DNA from: Treponema putidum
GTDB taxonomy: Bacteria; Spirochaetota; Spirochaetia; Treponematales; Treponemataceae
Length of the DNA stretch: 64,000 nucleotides
Direction: 5' to 3'
NCBI RefSeq assembly: GCF_000755145.1
Contig: NZ_CP009228.1
Location: 496,001 to 560,000 of the forward strand
Below the pieces are notes generated by a model. It was not told the origin of the DNA and searched no databases. It was given only the letters and a program-made list of their open reading frames with translations. Below are positions 8,861 through 17,337 of this stretch, piece by piece (position 1 is the stretch's first letter; each line of letters opens with the position of its first letter). Both the position numbers and the translations under genes were made by a program.

Positions 8861-10669
8861 ATGAATGATATTAAATTTATTTCTTGTCTTATGAAAAACT
8901 TATTTTTAAAAAACTCATCAATTCAAAAAAATTATGAAAAAGAATTAAATACAATTTTTGACACTTTAAAATCTGAAACGGAAGCTAAAGAAGACATAAC
9001 AAGGATAAGAGCTCTTAAATATAAACTTATAAACTTGATAACAAAACTAATAATAGAAAACACATCGTCTAAGTCAATAGTTTTTATTATTGACGATATA
9101 CACTTGATAAATGAATTTATAACAAAATCAATATTATACATAACAATAGAAAATTCAGATAAAAAAAATATAATGCTGATACAATCGGTAAACGAAAGTT
9201 TAGTTAACAATAATTCTAATGCAAAAAAACTTATTAAAATACTATCAAATCAGTCGCCTATAAAAAAAATAAATCTTCAGAATTTATCTGAGGAAGAAAC
9301 AGAAATATTGATACGAAACACAATAAATGTAAAAAATATTCCTGAAGTATTATTAAAAAAAATATATTTAAACACTTCAGGCAATCCTTTGTTTATTAAT
9401 GAAACTTTAAAAGAACTTACCATATCCGGAGAATTAAAAAAAGATAATCTAACTGAATTATGTAAACTTTCTGCCAATTTATCTAATCCATCCATCCCTA
9501 TACCTATATCTGCAAACATACAGCTAGCCGTAGGAAAGCAAATAAAAGAGCTGGATAAAACCGAATTAAATTTTTTAAAAGACTTATGTATCTTCAAATC
9601 CAGTTTTAAAATACAAACTTTGCCTGAAATTTTAAATGTAACAGCTTCAACAGTAAAAAAATATATACCTAAGTTCTTAGATCAAAATATCATAAAAAAA
9701 ATCGCAAAACAGTATGTAGATGAATATGTAATTGTAAATAAAATTTTACAAAAAACTTTATATGATGAACTTGATTATTCATACCGAATGGAAATCCATA
9801 AAAAAATCATACAAAAAATGAAAAAAATAAAAGTTTTTGATATTTATGAATTTATCTGGCATGCAGAAAAAGCAGAATTATTTGAAGAAGCGGTAAATTA
9901 TTGTATAAAATATAAGAATAAAATAAAAAAGCAATGTACTCACATAGCCTATATAGATATATTTGAAAAGATATATTTACTTGTTGCAAATGATGATAAT
10001 GATAAAAAACTTGATATACTACTTACCCTTGCCGAATCATATCTTGAAAGTGATGATTTAATAGGATGTACAAAAAAACTGGAGCAAGCCGAAAACATAA
10101 TAGCAAAATCAAATGTAAATAAAATATATGCAGCTAAAATCTACATAATAAAAGCAACTAAAGAAATTCAATTCAACTCAAGTCCCGAAAAAATTGCTAA
10201 ATCGTTAGTTTTAGCCGAAAAATCCGCAGCTGAAGCAAATGATACTTATATAGAATTATCTTTTGATAAGGTCAGGATAGCATTCTTGCAATATAAACAA
10301 AACTATACAGGAGCCATCGAACAAGCAAAAAAAACTATATTAAAATGCGGCAATTTTAAAAAATTTAAGTTAATAAAAACAAAAGTGCTGTTGGATATGG
10401 CAAATAATCTTTTTTATTCGAGACAATATAAAGATGCTGAAAAAACCTATTTAAAAACTCTTAAAAAAGCAAAGAAAATAGGTGATACCAATATTCAAGA
10501 TATAATTTTTAATAATTTAGCTATTATCCAAGAAGATATGTATAGAAACTTTGATGCGGCAATAGCATATTATACAAAAATTTTAGAAAATAATAATATA
10601 TCAGGTAATGAAATTTCGGAAATAACGGCTTTACTTAATCTGGGTATTACCTATTTGCATTTTTTTTGA
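8861..10669 (+). CDS. Giant gene 2, fragment 2: STAND ATPase and TPR region
   Basis: 602 aa from the first ATG. The open frame extends upstream to the A8 junction and there encodes Walker A GAFGVGKT at 8762-8785, so the ATG at 8861 is only an internal methionine. Walker B is FIIDDIHL (around 9083-9106). A helix-rich region with the conserved NTSGNPLFINETLKEL is typical of AAA_16/STAND sensor regions. Winged-helix-like and TPR-like repeats follow. The frame stops at TGA 10667-10669 directly after a T8 run. No Shine-Dalgarno is visible at the internal start, so independent translation is doubtful. Confidence 0.65.
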   Translation: MNDIKFISCLMKNLFLKNSSIQKNYEKELNTIFDTLKSETEAKEDITRIRALKYKLINLITKLIIENTSSKSIVFIIDDIHLINEFITKSILYITIENSDKKNIMLIQSVNESLVNNNSNAKKLIKILSNQSPIKKINLQNLSEEETEILIRNTINVKNIPEVLLKKIYLNTSGNPLFINETLKELTISGELKKDNLTELCKLSANLSNPSIPIPISANIQLAVGKQIKELDKTELNFLKDLCIFKSSFKIQTLPEILNVTASTVKKYIPKFLDQNIIKKIAKQYVDEYVIVNKILQKTLYDELDYSYRMEIHKKIIQKMKKIKVFDIYEFIWHAEKAELFEEAVNYCIKYKNKIKKQCTHIAYIDIFEKIYLLVANDDNDKKLDILLTLAESYLESDDLIGCTKKLEQAENIIAKSNVNKIYAAKIYIIKATKEIQFNSSPEKIAKSLVLAEKSAAEANDTYIELSFDKVRIAFLQYKQNYTGAIEQAKKTILKCGNFKKFKLIKTKVLLDMANNLFYSRQYKDAEKTYLKTLKKAKKIGDTNIQDIIFNNLAIIQEDMYRNFDAAIAYYTKILENNNISGNEISEITALLNLGITYLHFF

Positions 10670-10772
10670 TTATGATAATGCATATATTTTTTGTGATAAA
10701 GCAATAAAAAAAATAATACAAAATTCTTATAACGATAAAATATTTTTTGCTCAGATTTTTCTACATAGCATT

Positions 10773-13127
10773 TTGCTGTCTATGTGTATGTACGATAAAA
10801 CGGCTGAACTTGAAATGCAAATAGAAAAAATGCTAAAGAATAAGAATATATCAAAAGCTCCTTCTCATATAGATGTTTTTAAACAAACAAGATTTGTTTT
10901 TTACTATGTAATTGGAAATTTTGAAGCAGCAAATGATGTTCAAGATAAAAATATAGATTTAAAAAATAAATTTAAAGATATTGAAGACGCTTTTTTATCA
11001 TTATGTATCAATCTGAATAAAATTGCGCAAGGTAAAGTGAATTCAACGGAAGAGTTGGAAGATAATCTTAGAAAAATAATTTCGAATCCGTTTTTTTTAG
11101 ATAATATATATCTTTTGTTTTATGAGCTTATTTATTGTTTAAGAAAAATTATTGTCTTCCGGTGTGACATTGATTTTAAAAATATAGTCAAAATGGTACT
11201 TGAAATAAAATGCAGCAGCGATTATCCTCTAATAAAAGCGCCCCTATTGTTTTTACAAGCATATCTGGATCCTGAAAATTCCGAAAAAAAGCTCCTAGAA
11301 GCACAGTCTTTAATTGAAAACAAATATATGCTGGATATAAATATAGATATAAACATAAAACTGGGATTGATCTATCTTAAAAAAAATAATATTAACATGG
11401 CAATGATTAATTTTGTTGAGGCGCAAAAACTAATAGATATTTTCCTAAAAAAAATACCTCCAAAATTCAGAAAAAACTATTTTAATACTCACCACTACGG
11501 ACTGCCTTCATTAATAATATATGATTACATTAACAAAGATATGAAGCCTGATTATATAAAATTTATTGATGCATTATCATATGAACGGACAAAAAAACTT
11601 TTATTGAAAAATAGCATTGAAAAACTAAAAAATAATCCGGCATTTATTTTAAACATTATAACACAAACAAAACAAACCACCATATTTAAAAATAAATCGA
11701 TTGACAATATAATAGAAAAATTTACAGACGATTTTTTACAAAACATAAAAATTCTTTTAAGTTTTACAGCTTTAAACCTCCTTGCAAATTCGGCTGATGT
11801 ACTTATAACTGCAAATGAAGGTAAAATAAAATCTTTATTTAATTTCGGTCAAAATAAAACTATAGAAAAAATTGCACAGTTAATAGAGTCATCTACATAC
11901 AAACCGGAAAATATCAAAACAGACGGCGAAATTTTATCGCACCTTGTTATTCCAATAAATTACCACAGTCATAAGCAAACAGAAAGTACCTTAACGGGTT
12001 ATTTGGTTTTTATATCAAACAAAGAAATAAATAATTTTGGTAATTTTGGAGTCAGTTTTTGTCTTAGCATCGAAAACATATTTGCATTTTTAATAGAAAG
12101 TTATAAGGTCCAACAAGAAGCTGCTACAGATAAACTAACATCGGCAATAACCAGAAAATACACTGAAAATGCATTGAACAATCTTTTAGCGGTTTCCAAA
12201 ATAAAGAATACCGGCCTTGCTATTCTAATGTACGATCTGGATAAATTTAAAAAAATAAACGACACTTTCGGCCATCAAACAGGCGATACGGTCTTAAAAG
12301 CTATAGCTAAAACCGTATTAAGCATATTAAAAAAAGGACAAATATTAGGGCGTGTGGGTGGAGAGGAATTTCTTGTTCTGCTGCCAGATACCGAAGAAGA
12401 ACAAGCTTTGATAATTGCAGAAAAAATAAGAAAACAGGTAGAAGCATTGAATTTTGATGATCCGGCTGTTAGGATAACTGTCAGTATAGGTGTGGCCGTT
12501 TTTCCAAAACACGGCAGAACAAAAAAAGACCTATTATCAAAAGTAGATCAAGCATTATATGAAGCAAAAAATCGAGGCAGAAATCAAACTGCCGTATGGA
12601 AAGAAAGCCTTGTGCCCGGTAAAAAAAAGGTAGACAGACTTGCAGGGATATTAACCGGAAACTCTCTAAATGATACAAAAAACATTCTAAGTTTTATCGA
12701 TACCGCTTCACTTATCCGGCGTTCTATACCAAAAACAAAAAAACTTGAGATCTGCCTTGAAAAGATAATTGATGCTGTGTGTGCCGACTCAGGAATTTTT
12801 GTCTATCCTGTTAAGAAAATGACGTCCAAAACTATCTTTAAATATAAGCCTGTTTCAAAGCCTAAATTCCCCATAAATAAGAATTTCATAGCTGAAGTTA
12901 TATCCGAAAAAAAAGAACTGTGCAAAATCGACTGGGAAAATATTTCAGGAAAAAGTGAGATCACAGGAATTCCTAACTGGAATTCGACTATTCTTGTTCC
13001 GGTTATTTTAAAAGGAGAAATAAAAGCCGTTATTTATCTTGTAGTTGAAATCAGAAAAAGGGAATTCAGTACTGAAGACCTTAATTTGGTAAATATGTTT
13101 GCAAGCTTGATAGCCCCGTTTTTTTAG
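10773..13127 (+). CDS. Giant gene 2, fragment 3: TPR end, GAF-like, diguanylate cyclase (GGDEF) and GAF
   Basis: 784 aa as read. The open frame begins at the T8 junction near 10660 and the first residues continue the TPR array. A GAF-like region precedes GGDEF, which carries YDLDKFKKINDTFGH and an intact RVGGEEFLVLLPD (GGEEF at 12357-12371). The expected substrate is GTP and the product c-di-GMP. As in gene 1 the RxxD inhibitory site is missing (KKGQILGR). The last part is a GAF-type domain containing NWNSTILVPVI, parallel to EWNSVMISPMI in gene 1. The signalling output appears intact at the residue level, even though the gene is split. Confidence 0.75.
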   Translation: MLSMCMYDKTAELEMQIEKMLKNKNISKAPSHIDVFKQTRFVFYYVIGNFEAANDVQDKNIDLKNKFKDIEDAFLSLCINLNKIAQGKVNSTEELEDNLRKIISNPFFLDNIYLLFYELIYCLRKIIVFRCDIDFKNIVKMVLEIKCSSDYPLIKAPLLFLQAYLDPENSEKKLLEAQSLIENKYMLDINIDINIKLGLIYLKKNNINMAMINFVEAQKLIDIFLKKIPPKFRKNYFNTHHYGLPSLIIYDYINKDMKPDYIKFIDALSYERTKKLLLKNSIEKLKNNPAFILNIITQTKQTTIFKNKSIDNIIEKFTDDFLQNIKILLSFTALNLLANSADVLITANEGKIKSLFNFGQNKTIEKIAQLIESSTYKPENIKTDGEILSHLVIPINYHSHKQTESTLTGYLVFISNKEINNFGNFGVSFCLSIENIFAFLIESYKVQQEAATDKLTSAITRKYTENALNNLLAVSKIKNTGLAILMYDLDKFKKINDTFGHQTGDTVLKAIAKTVLSILKKGQILGRVGGEEFLVLLPDTEEEQALIIAEKIRKQVEALNFDDPAVRITVSIGVAVFPKHGRTKKDLLSKVDQALYEAKNRGRNQTAVWKESLVPGKKKVDRLAGILTGNSLNDTKNILSFIDTASLIRRSIPKTKKLEICLEKIIDAVCADSGIFVYPVKKMTSKTIFKYKPVSKPKFPINKNFIAEVISEKKELCKIDWENISGKSEITGIPNWNSTILVPVILKGEIKAVIYLVVEIRKREFSTEDLNLVNMFASLIAPFF

Positions 13128-13165
13128 TAAGACAATTGATTAAGAATCGATTAATATCGGTAATA

Positions 13166-13237
13166 TCGGGCAGGGGGGATTTGAACCCCCGACTTCTTGG
13201 TCCCGAACCAAGCGCGCTACCCCTGCGCTACTGCCCG
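13166..13237 (-). tRNA. tRNA-Pro (anticodon CGG)
   Basis: The minus strand folds into a 72-nt cloverleaf: acceptor CGGGCAG/CTGCCCG, D arm GCGC/GCGC, anticodon stem CTTGG/CCAAG with loop TTCGGGA, T stem GGGGG/CCCCC with loop TTCAAAT, and discriminator A. The anticodon CGG reads CCG. CCA is not encoded. It lies downstream of tRNA-Asp, separated by a terminator hairpin. Confidence 0.95.
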
Positions 13238-13260
13238 TAAATAAAAGGAGATACAAAATA

Positions 13261-13292
13261 AAAAAGCTCACCACTAAGGCGGTGAGCTTTTT
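13261..13292. terminator. Hairpin terminator between two tRNA genes
   Basis: AAAAAGCTCACC at 13261-13272 pairs perfectly with 13281-13292, with an 8-nt loop. Flanking A and T runs make it a bidirectional rho-independent terminator. It sits immediately after tRNA-Asp on the minus strand. Confidence 0.85.
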
Positions 13293-13367
13293 CGGGAGCG
13301 ACGGGGCTCGAACCCGCGATCTCCGGCGTGACAGGCCAGCGCGATAAACCAGCTTCGCTACGCCCCC
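13293..13367 (-). tRNA. tRNA-Asp (anticodon GTC)
   Basis: The minus strand folds into a 75-nt cloverleaf: acceptor GGGGGCG/CGCTCCC with one G-T pair, anticodon stem CTGGC/GCCGG with loop CTGTCAC (anticodon GTC), T stem GCGGG with loop TTCGAGC, and discriminator G. CCA is not encoded. Confidence 0.95.
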
Positions 13368-13426
13368 ATAAGGTTCGGCTATTCTATCAAAAATAAAAAA
13401 AAATGTCAATACTTTTTAATAAAATC

Positions 13427-13455
13427 TTGCAAAAATATCTTTTTTAGGGTATAGT
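13427..13455 (+). promoter_or_regulatory. Sigma70-type promoter of the C69 dipeptidase gene
   Basis: TTGCAA (13427-13432), a 17-bp spacer and TATAGT (13450-13455). It leaves about 36 nt of leader, with GAGG before the ATG at 13498. Confidence 0.7.
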
Positions 13456-13497
13456 CTTATTTATAAAAAAGATAAACTTAGAATATGAGGAAAAAAT

Positions 13498-14949
13498 ATG
13501 AGTAATGTAAAATCTTTTTCAGCACACACTGACTGTACAACAGTGCTGGTAGGAAAAAAAGCCAGCATTGACGGCTCAATTCTTATTGCAAGAAATGAGG
13601 ATTTTCACTTGGCGATAAGCCCAAAAATATTTGTTTTAGAAAATGCGGTAAATGAAGCTAAACGCATTTATAAATCTAAAAACACAGGCGTGGAGATTCC
13701 TCTCCCTGCAAAGGCACTCCGCTACACCTCCGTTCCGCAAGCCTATCCGAACGATAAGGAAAACCAAGGCGTCTACGGCGAAGCGGGAATCAACGAAAAA
13801 AACGTAGCCTTGAGCTCTACCGAAAGTGTCTACGGAAACGCTAGGGTGCTTGCTTATGACCCGCTGGTAAAAAACGGAATTGCAGAAGATGCAATCAACG
13901 ACATCGTTCTCCCATTTATAAACTCTGCAAGGGAAGGCGTAAGCTATTTGGGAAAACTCATCGAAAAATACGGTTCTGCCGAGGGAAACGGTATTTTGTT
14001 TGCAGACCTTGATGAGGTTTGGTACATGGAAATTCCCTGCGGCCATCATTGGGTTGCCGTAAGAATTCCCGATGACTGCTATGCCGTAGCTCCAAATCAG
14101 GTTTCAATCGAAAAAATCGATTTTAAAAAGCCCGATTATTATCTATGGTCAAATGGCATCAAAGAATTTGTAAATGAACATAGCCTTAATCCTGACAGGG
14201 ACGGTTTTAACTTTAGACACATTTTCGGGACATCGAGCGAAAAAGACAGAGTCTACAACACTCCCAGAGCTTGGTTTGCTCAAAAATATCTCAATCCCGA
14301 AATAGAACAATCTCCGGTATCCAACGATATTCCTTTTATTCAAAAAGCAAACCGCCTTATCTCGGTTGAAGATGTCGAATACATACTAAGCTCTCACTAT
14401 AATGAAACGGAATTTGATCCTATCGGCATAGGCAATAGTGAGTTTAATAAAACACGCTTTAGAGGTATTTCGCTTTCACGTACAGCCGAATCCCATATTT
14501 TACAATTAAGACCTAAATCTCCAAAAGGTCTTGAAGGAATACAGTGGCTGGCCTTCGGAACAACAGCATTTGTTCCGTATATTCCGTTTTTTACAAATGT
14601 TTTGGATACTCCGACGGCCTATAAAAGAATGACCCGTATGGTTTCTACCGATAATGCTTACTGGTTATTTAAGCTAATCGGCCATTTTGTTGAAGCTCAT
14701 TACTCCGCATTTAAGCATGATAACAATGCCTATCTTACCGAAATGCAAAGTTACGGAAGAGCCAGAGTAAAAGAAATTACTGACGCAGCAGCTAAAATAC
14801 CTGCAAAATCTTTAAGCGAATTTTTAACTGAAGAAAACCGCAAAACGGCAGAACATGTATTAAAAAGAACAAAAGAATATCTTTCCGATTTGATGTTGGA
14901 ATCTTTTAAGTATTCAAAACTTTCATTTACAATGGATAAAAACCTTTAA
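13498..14949 (+). CDS. C69-family dipeptidase
   Basis: 483 aa. Peptidase family C69 enzymes are Ntn-hydrolases that cleave dipeptides with an N-terminal nucleophile Cys. The conserved start DCTTVLVGKKASIDGSILIARNEDFH is present (quoted positions 12-37 include Cys13 as the likely nucleophile, followed by the GS-x-RN-D pattern). A short N-terminal piece precedes the Cys and would have to be removed, as in related enzymes. There is no signal peptide, so the enzyme is cytoplasmic. It is a single gene with its own promoter and a strong terminator at 14970-14998. In an amino-acid-fermenting treponeme it fits peptide catabolism together with the Opp importer and M18 aminopeptidase in this window. 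Confidence 0.9.
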   Translation: MSNVKSFSAHTDCTTVLVGKKASIDGSILIARNEDFHLAISPKIFVLENAVNEAKRIYKSKNTGVEIPLPAKALRYTSVPQAYPNDKENQGVYGEAGINEKNVALSSTESVYGNARVLAYDPLVKNGIAEDAINDIVLPFINSAREGVSYLGKLIEKYGSAEGNGILFADLDEVWYMEIPCGHHWVAVRIPDDCYAVAPNQVSIEKIDFKKPDYYLWSNGIKEFVNEHSLNPDRDGFNFRHIFGTSSEKDRVYNTPRAWFAQKYLNPEIEQSPVSNDIPFIQKANRLISVEDVEYILSSHYNETEFDPIGIGNSEFNKTRFRGISLSRTAESHILQLRPKSPKGLEGIQWLAFGTTAFVPYIPFFTNVLDTPTAYKRMTRMVSTDNAYWLFKLIGHFVEAHYSAFKHDNNAYLTEMQSYGRARVKEITDAAAKIPAKSLSEFLTEENRKTAEHVLKRTKEYLSDLMLESFKYSKLSFTMDKNL

Positions 14950-14969
14950 AGGATGACACGCCGTAAAAT

Positions 14970-14998
14970 AAAGCCCCAAGTATTTTCTTGGGGCTTTT
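14970..14998. terminator. Bidirectional terminator between dipeptidase and chemoreceptor genes
   Basis: AAAGCCCCAAG (14970-14980) pairs with CTTGGGGCTTT (14987-14997) around a 6-nt loop, with T-rich exits on both strands. It separates two convergent genes. Confidence 0.85.
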
Positions 14999-15000
14999 GT

Positions 15001-17337
15001 TTATTTTGACTTATTTTCTGTAATTAAAATATTTAACTTGGATATTGAAGAGCCGGTTTGAGACTCAACTTCTCTGGTTTTGATTATAGCCTGATCTAGG
15101 GTCTTAATACCGTTTAGCATTTCTGAAATTTCAGAATTAACTTGCTCAGTTGCATTTAAAAGATTTTTAAAACTGTTTGAAATATCCGAGCGTGTTTGAC
15201 TGATATTATCCTTTTCCTTTTGCACATTGGTAAACTCTTCTAAAAGAGTGTTCATAATTGAATTCATTTTTTCCGTTTGAGCATGTACATCTGAAATAAA
15301 ACCGGAAATATTAGCTAAAATATTTTGAAAGTCAAAAACTTTTTGATTTATATCATCAAAACTTTTTTGAAGTACACCGGAGGCCTCTGCCGACTGCCGA
15401 ATGGCATTATTTATTTGGCTTAATATTTTGCCCGTAGAGCCTGCCTCCGATGCGGAACCTTCTGCAAGTTTTCGTATTTCATCCGCTACGACCGCAAAGC
15501 CTTTACCGGCATCCCCTGCATGAGCCGCTTCTATAGCTGCATTCATTGCTAAAAGGTTAGTTTGTTCCGCCAAGGCAGTGATAAGCTGGTTAGCTTCGAG
15601 AAGGACTTCCGAGCTTTGGTAAATGTTCCCTATAATTGCAGTAACTTGTGCTAAATTATCCTTGCCTGTTTTACTTGCATCTGAAAGCAAAGCAAAATCT
15701 TCATTTATTGTATTAAATTTATCGGATAAGTCATTCATTACTTTATTTAGTTCTTTTATTTGTAAAACCGTGTTTTCTGCAGCTCTGGATTGATTTTCGA
15801 TTCCGTGCGAAATATTGTCCAAAAATAAATTAAGACTTTCCGTAGCGGTTTGGGTTCCTCTTAATTCTCCATCCTGCACAGTAATTTCCTGTCTTACCGA
15901 CTCGGCATATTCGGAAAGTTTTTTCATCGTATCTTCAGCTATGTCCATATTTTCGGCTAAAGTATTTTCATGCCGCTTTAGTTCGGTGCTGGTATTTTCT
16001 ATCTCATCAAATAACAAACCTTTTTGTTTATCCGAATCAAGAAGCATAGATCTGACTTCTTCAGCTCTTTTATTTTCAAGGTAATTTCTCCAAGCAAGAC
16101 AAAAGGCTTGAGCAAACAAAAAGCCGGAAAATCCGAACGGTAATAAATTTCCAAAATTTGAAATCATCATACTGTATAAAACATCGTTTACCGCCGATGC
16201 AGCCAAAAACACAATACCTGCAACGATAGGAATACTTCCCGTTCTTTTATTTATTAAGATACGGATCACAAAGTATATGGCATACAAGACTTCACCAAGT
16301 AAGACTATTTGATTCACAAGAATAAATTTGCCGTATATGTAAGCCGGAGTTACTAAAATAAATAAAACATAAGCAATAGTTTCTATCGAAATTATTTTAT
16401 AGATTAATTTATTTATGTCTTCTTTATATAGGACTCTAAAATATGTAAATATAAAAAATCCTACGGATGCAAATGTCAGATAATCCAGCTTTGTAATCAA
16501 CTCCCACGAGGCTGAAGGAAAAATATATTTAAATACATACCCCATTACGGAAGTCCGCACAATAACCGTAAATGTAAAAAGCATAAAATACAAAAGACTT
16601 TTATTTTTAGGATGAAAAATAAAAAGAGCCAAGTGATAAAGGATTATTGCAATACCGAAACCGAAAACAAATATGTCTACAAAGCGTTTGGCTAAAATAG
16701 AATTTTCTATAGCTTCTTTTTTACCTATGTCTATAGGATGATAAATTCCTCCTCGTGCATGGGCAAAGTTTGAAACTTGAAGTGCAATATAAATTTCAGG
16801 ACGGTCCTGCGGAATATCATAGATAATATCCTTTATACCTGTTTTTGAATGTTCTTTTGAAGAAGCAGGGCTACCGGCCCTCATAATTTCCTCTCCGTCA
16901 ACGAACAATACCCACGCCGAAACGGGAGATGTAATTTTTAAGGTAAGCTTAGGAGCCTTTTGAGGTAACAAAATCTTCATAGTATAGGTTCCGCTTCCCA
17001 AATTTGAAAGCTTTGTTCCGTCTGAAAGAACTGCCTTGCCCCATTCCATAGGGAATTGAATAAATACTCCGGCTTTTTCGACATCTTCTTTTGAAAAAAT
17101 AAACTTATTATTGTAAAAGCCCATCTCTCCGCTTAATGTTAAAACCTCTGAAGAGCTAAAATCGGTATTTCTTAGGTCTAAAATACCCCGTTTTATTTCT
17201 TCAGAAAAAACCGATAAACCTGCCGATAAAAAGCATATGGCTAAAAAAAATTTTATAGGCCGTTTTTCTTTATTTCTAAAATTTTCAATAATTTTATTCC
17301 TGCATTGCAGCAGGCTGTTGCTCATTTTGAACTTCAT
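15001..17337 (-). CDS. Methyl-accepting chemotaxis protein with 7TM-DISM sensor
   Basis: About 778 aa. The N-terminus has a signal-like hydrophobic segment, then a periplasmic jelly-roll-like region (about 40-200, 7TMR-DISMED2 type, a carbohydrate-binding-like fold). Seven membrane helices span about 210-410, followed by coiled coil and a full signalling hairpin containing [20 protein letters not shown] and the [20 protein letters not shown] tip. It signals to CheA/CheW. The start ATG 17335-17337 is chosen because AAGGAG lies 6 nt upstream. The open frame reaches 17403 inside dnaX but has no better site there. The gene overlaps the 3' end of dnaX by 44 nt, suggesting co-transcription. No CheR-docking pentapeptide is seen at the C-terminus. 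Confidence 0.9.
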   Translation of the reverse strand: MKFKMSNSLLQCRNKIIENFRNKEKRPIKFFLAICFLSAGLSVFSEEIKRGILDLRNTDFSSSEVLTLSGEMGFYNNKFIFSKEDVEKAGVFIQFPMEWGKAVLSDGTKLSNLGSGTYTMKILLPQKAPKLTLKITSPVSAWVLFVDGEEIMRAGSPASSKEHSKTGIKDIIYDIPQDRPEIYIALQVSNFAHARGGIYHPIDIGKKEAIENSILAKRFVDIFVFGFGIAIILYHLALFIFHPKNKSLLYFMLFTFTVIVRTSVMGYVFKYIFPSASWELITKLDYLTFASVGFFIFTYFRVLYKEDINKLIYKIISIETIAYVLFILVTPAYIYGKFILVNQIVLLGEVLYAIYFVIRILINKRTGSIPIVAGIVFLAASAVNDVLYSMMISNFGNLLPFGFSGFLFAQAFCLAWRNYLENKRAEEVRSMLLDSDKQKGLLFDEIENTSTELKRHENTLAENMDIAEDTMKKLSEYAESVRQEITVQDGELRGTQTATESLNLFLDNISHGIENQSRAAENTVLQIKELNKVMNDLSDKFNTINEDFALLSDASKTGKDNLAQVTAIIGNIYQSSEVLLEANQLITALAEQTNLLAMNAAIEAAHAGDAGKGFAVVADEIRKLAEGSASEAGSTGKILSQINNAIRQSAEASGVLQKSFDDINQKVFDFQNILANISGFISDVHAQTEKMNSIMNTLLEEFTNVQKEKDNISQTRSDISNSFKNLLNATEQVNSEISEMLNGIKTLDQAIIKTREVESQTGSSISKLNILITENKSK

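Larger units (their letters stand above)
7819..13127 (+). pseudogene. Frameshifted giant signalling gene 2, paralogue of gene 1
   Basis: Three frames (7819-8739, 8861-10669, 10773-13127) form one gene with two shifts. The first lies at an A8 run (8719-8726) and the second at a T8 run (10660-10667). Removing one base from each gives a continuous 1768-aa protein. Both junction peptides then read sensibly: the ATPase Walker A follows the first, and a TPR helix (YLHFFDYDNAYIFCD) spans the second. Reconstructed landmarks are Walker A at about 315 and GGEEF at about 1513-1517, within a few residues of gene 1. A strong AAGGAGGGG precedes the ATG. All three breaks in the pair are one extra base in an 8-nt run. 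Confidence 0.75.

Noticed and set aside
9277-9597. Minus-strand 106-residue open frame in giant gene 2
   Set aside because: AT-rich antisense frame within the STAND region; no supporting signals.
13140-13409. Minus-strand 89-residue open frame
   Set aside because: It runs through tRNA-Pro, a terminator and tRNA-Asp; the RNA genes explain the sequence.
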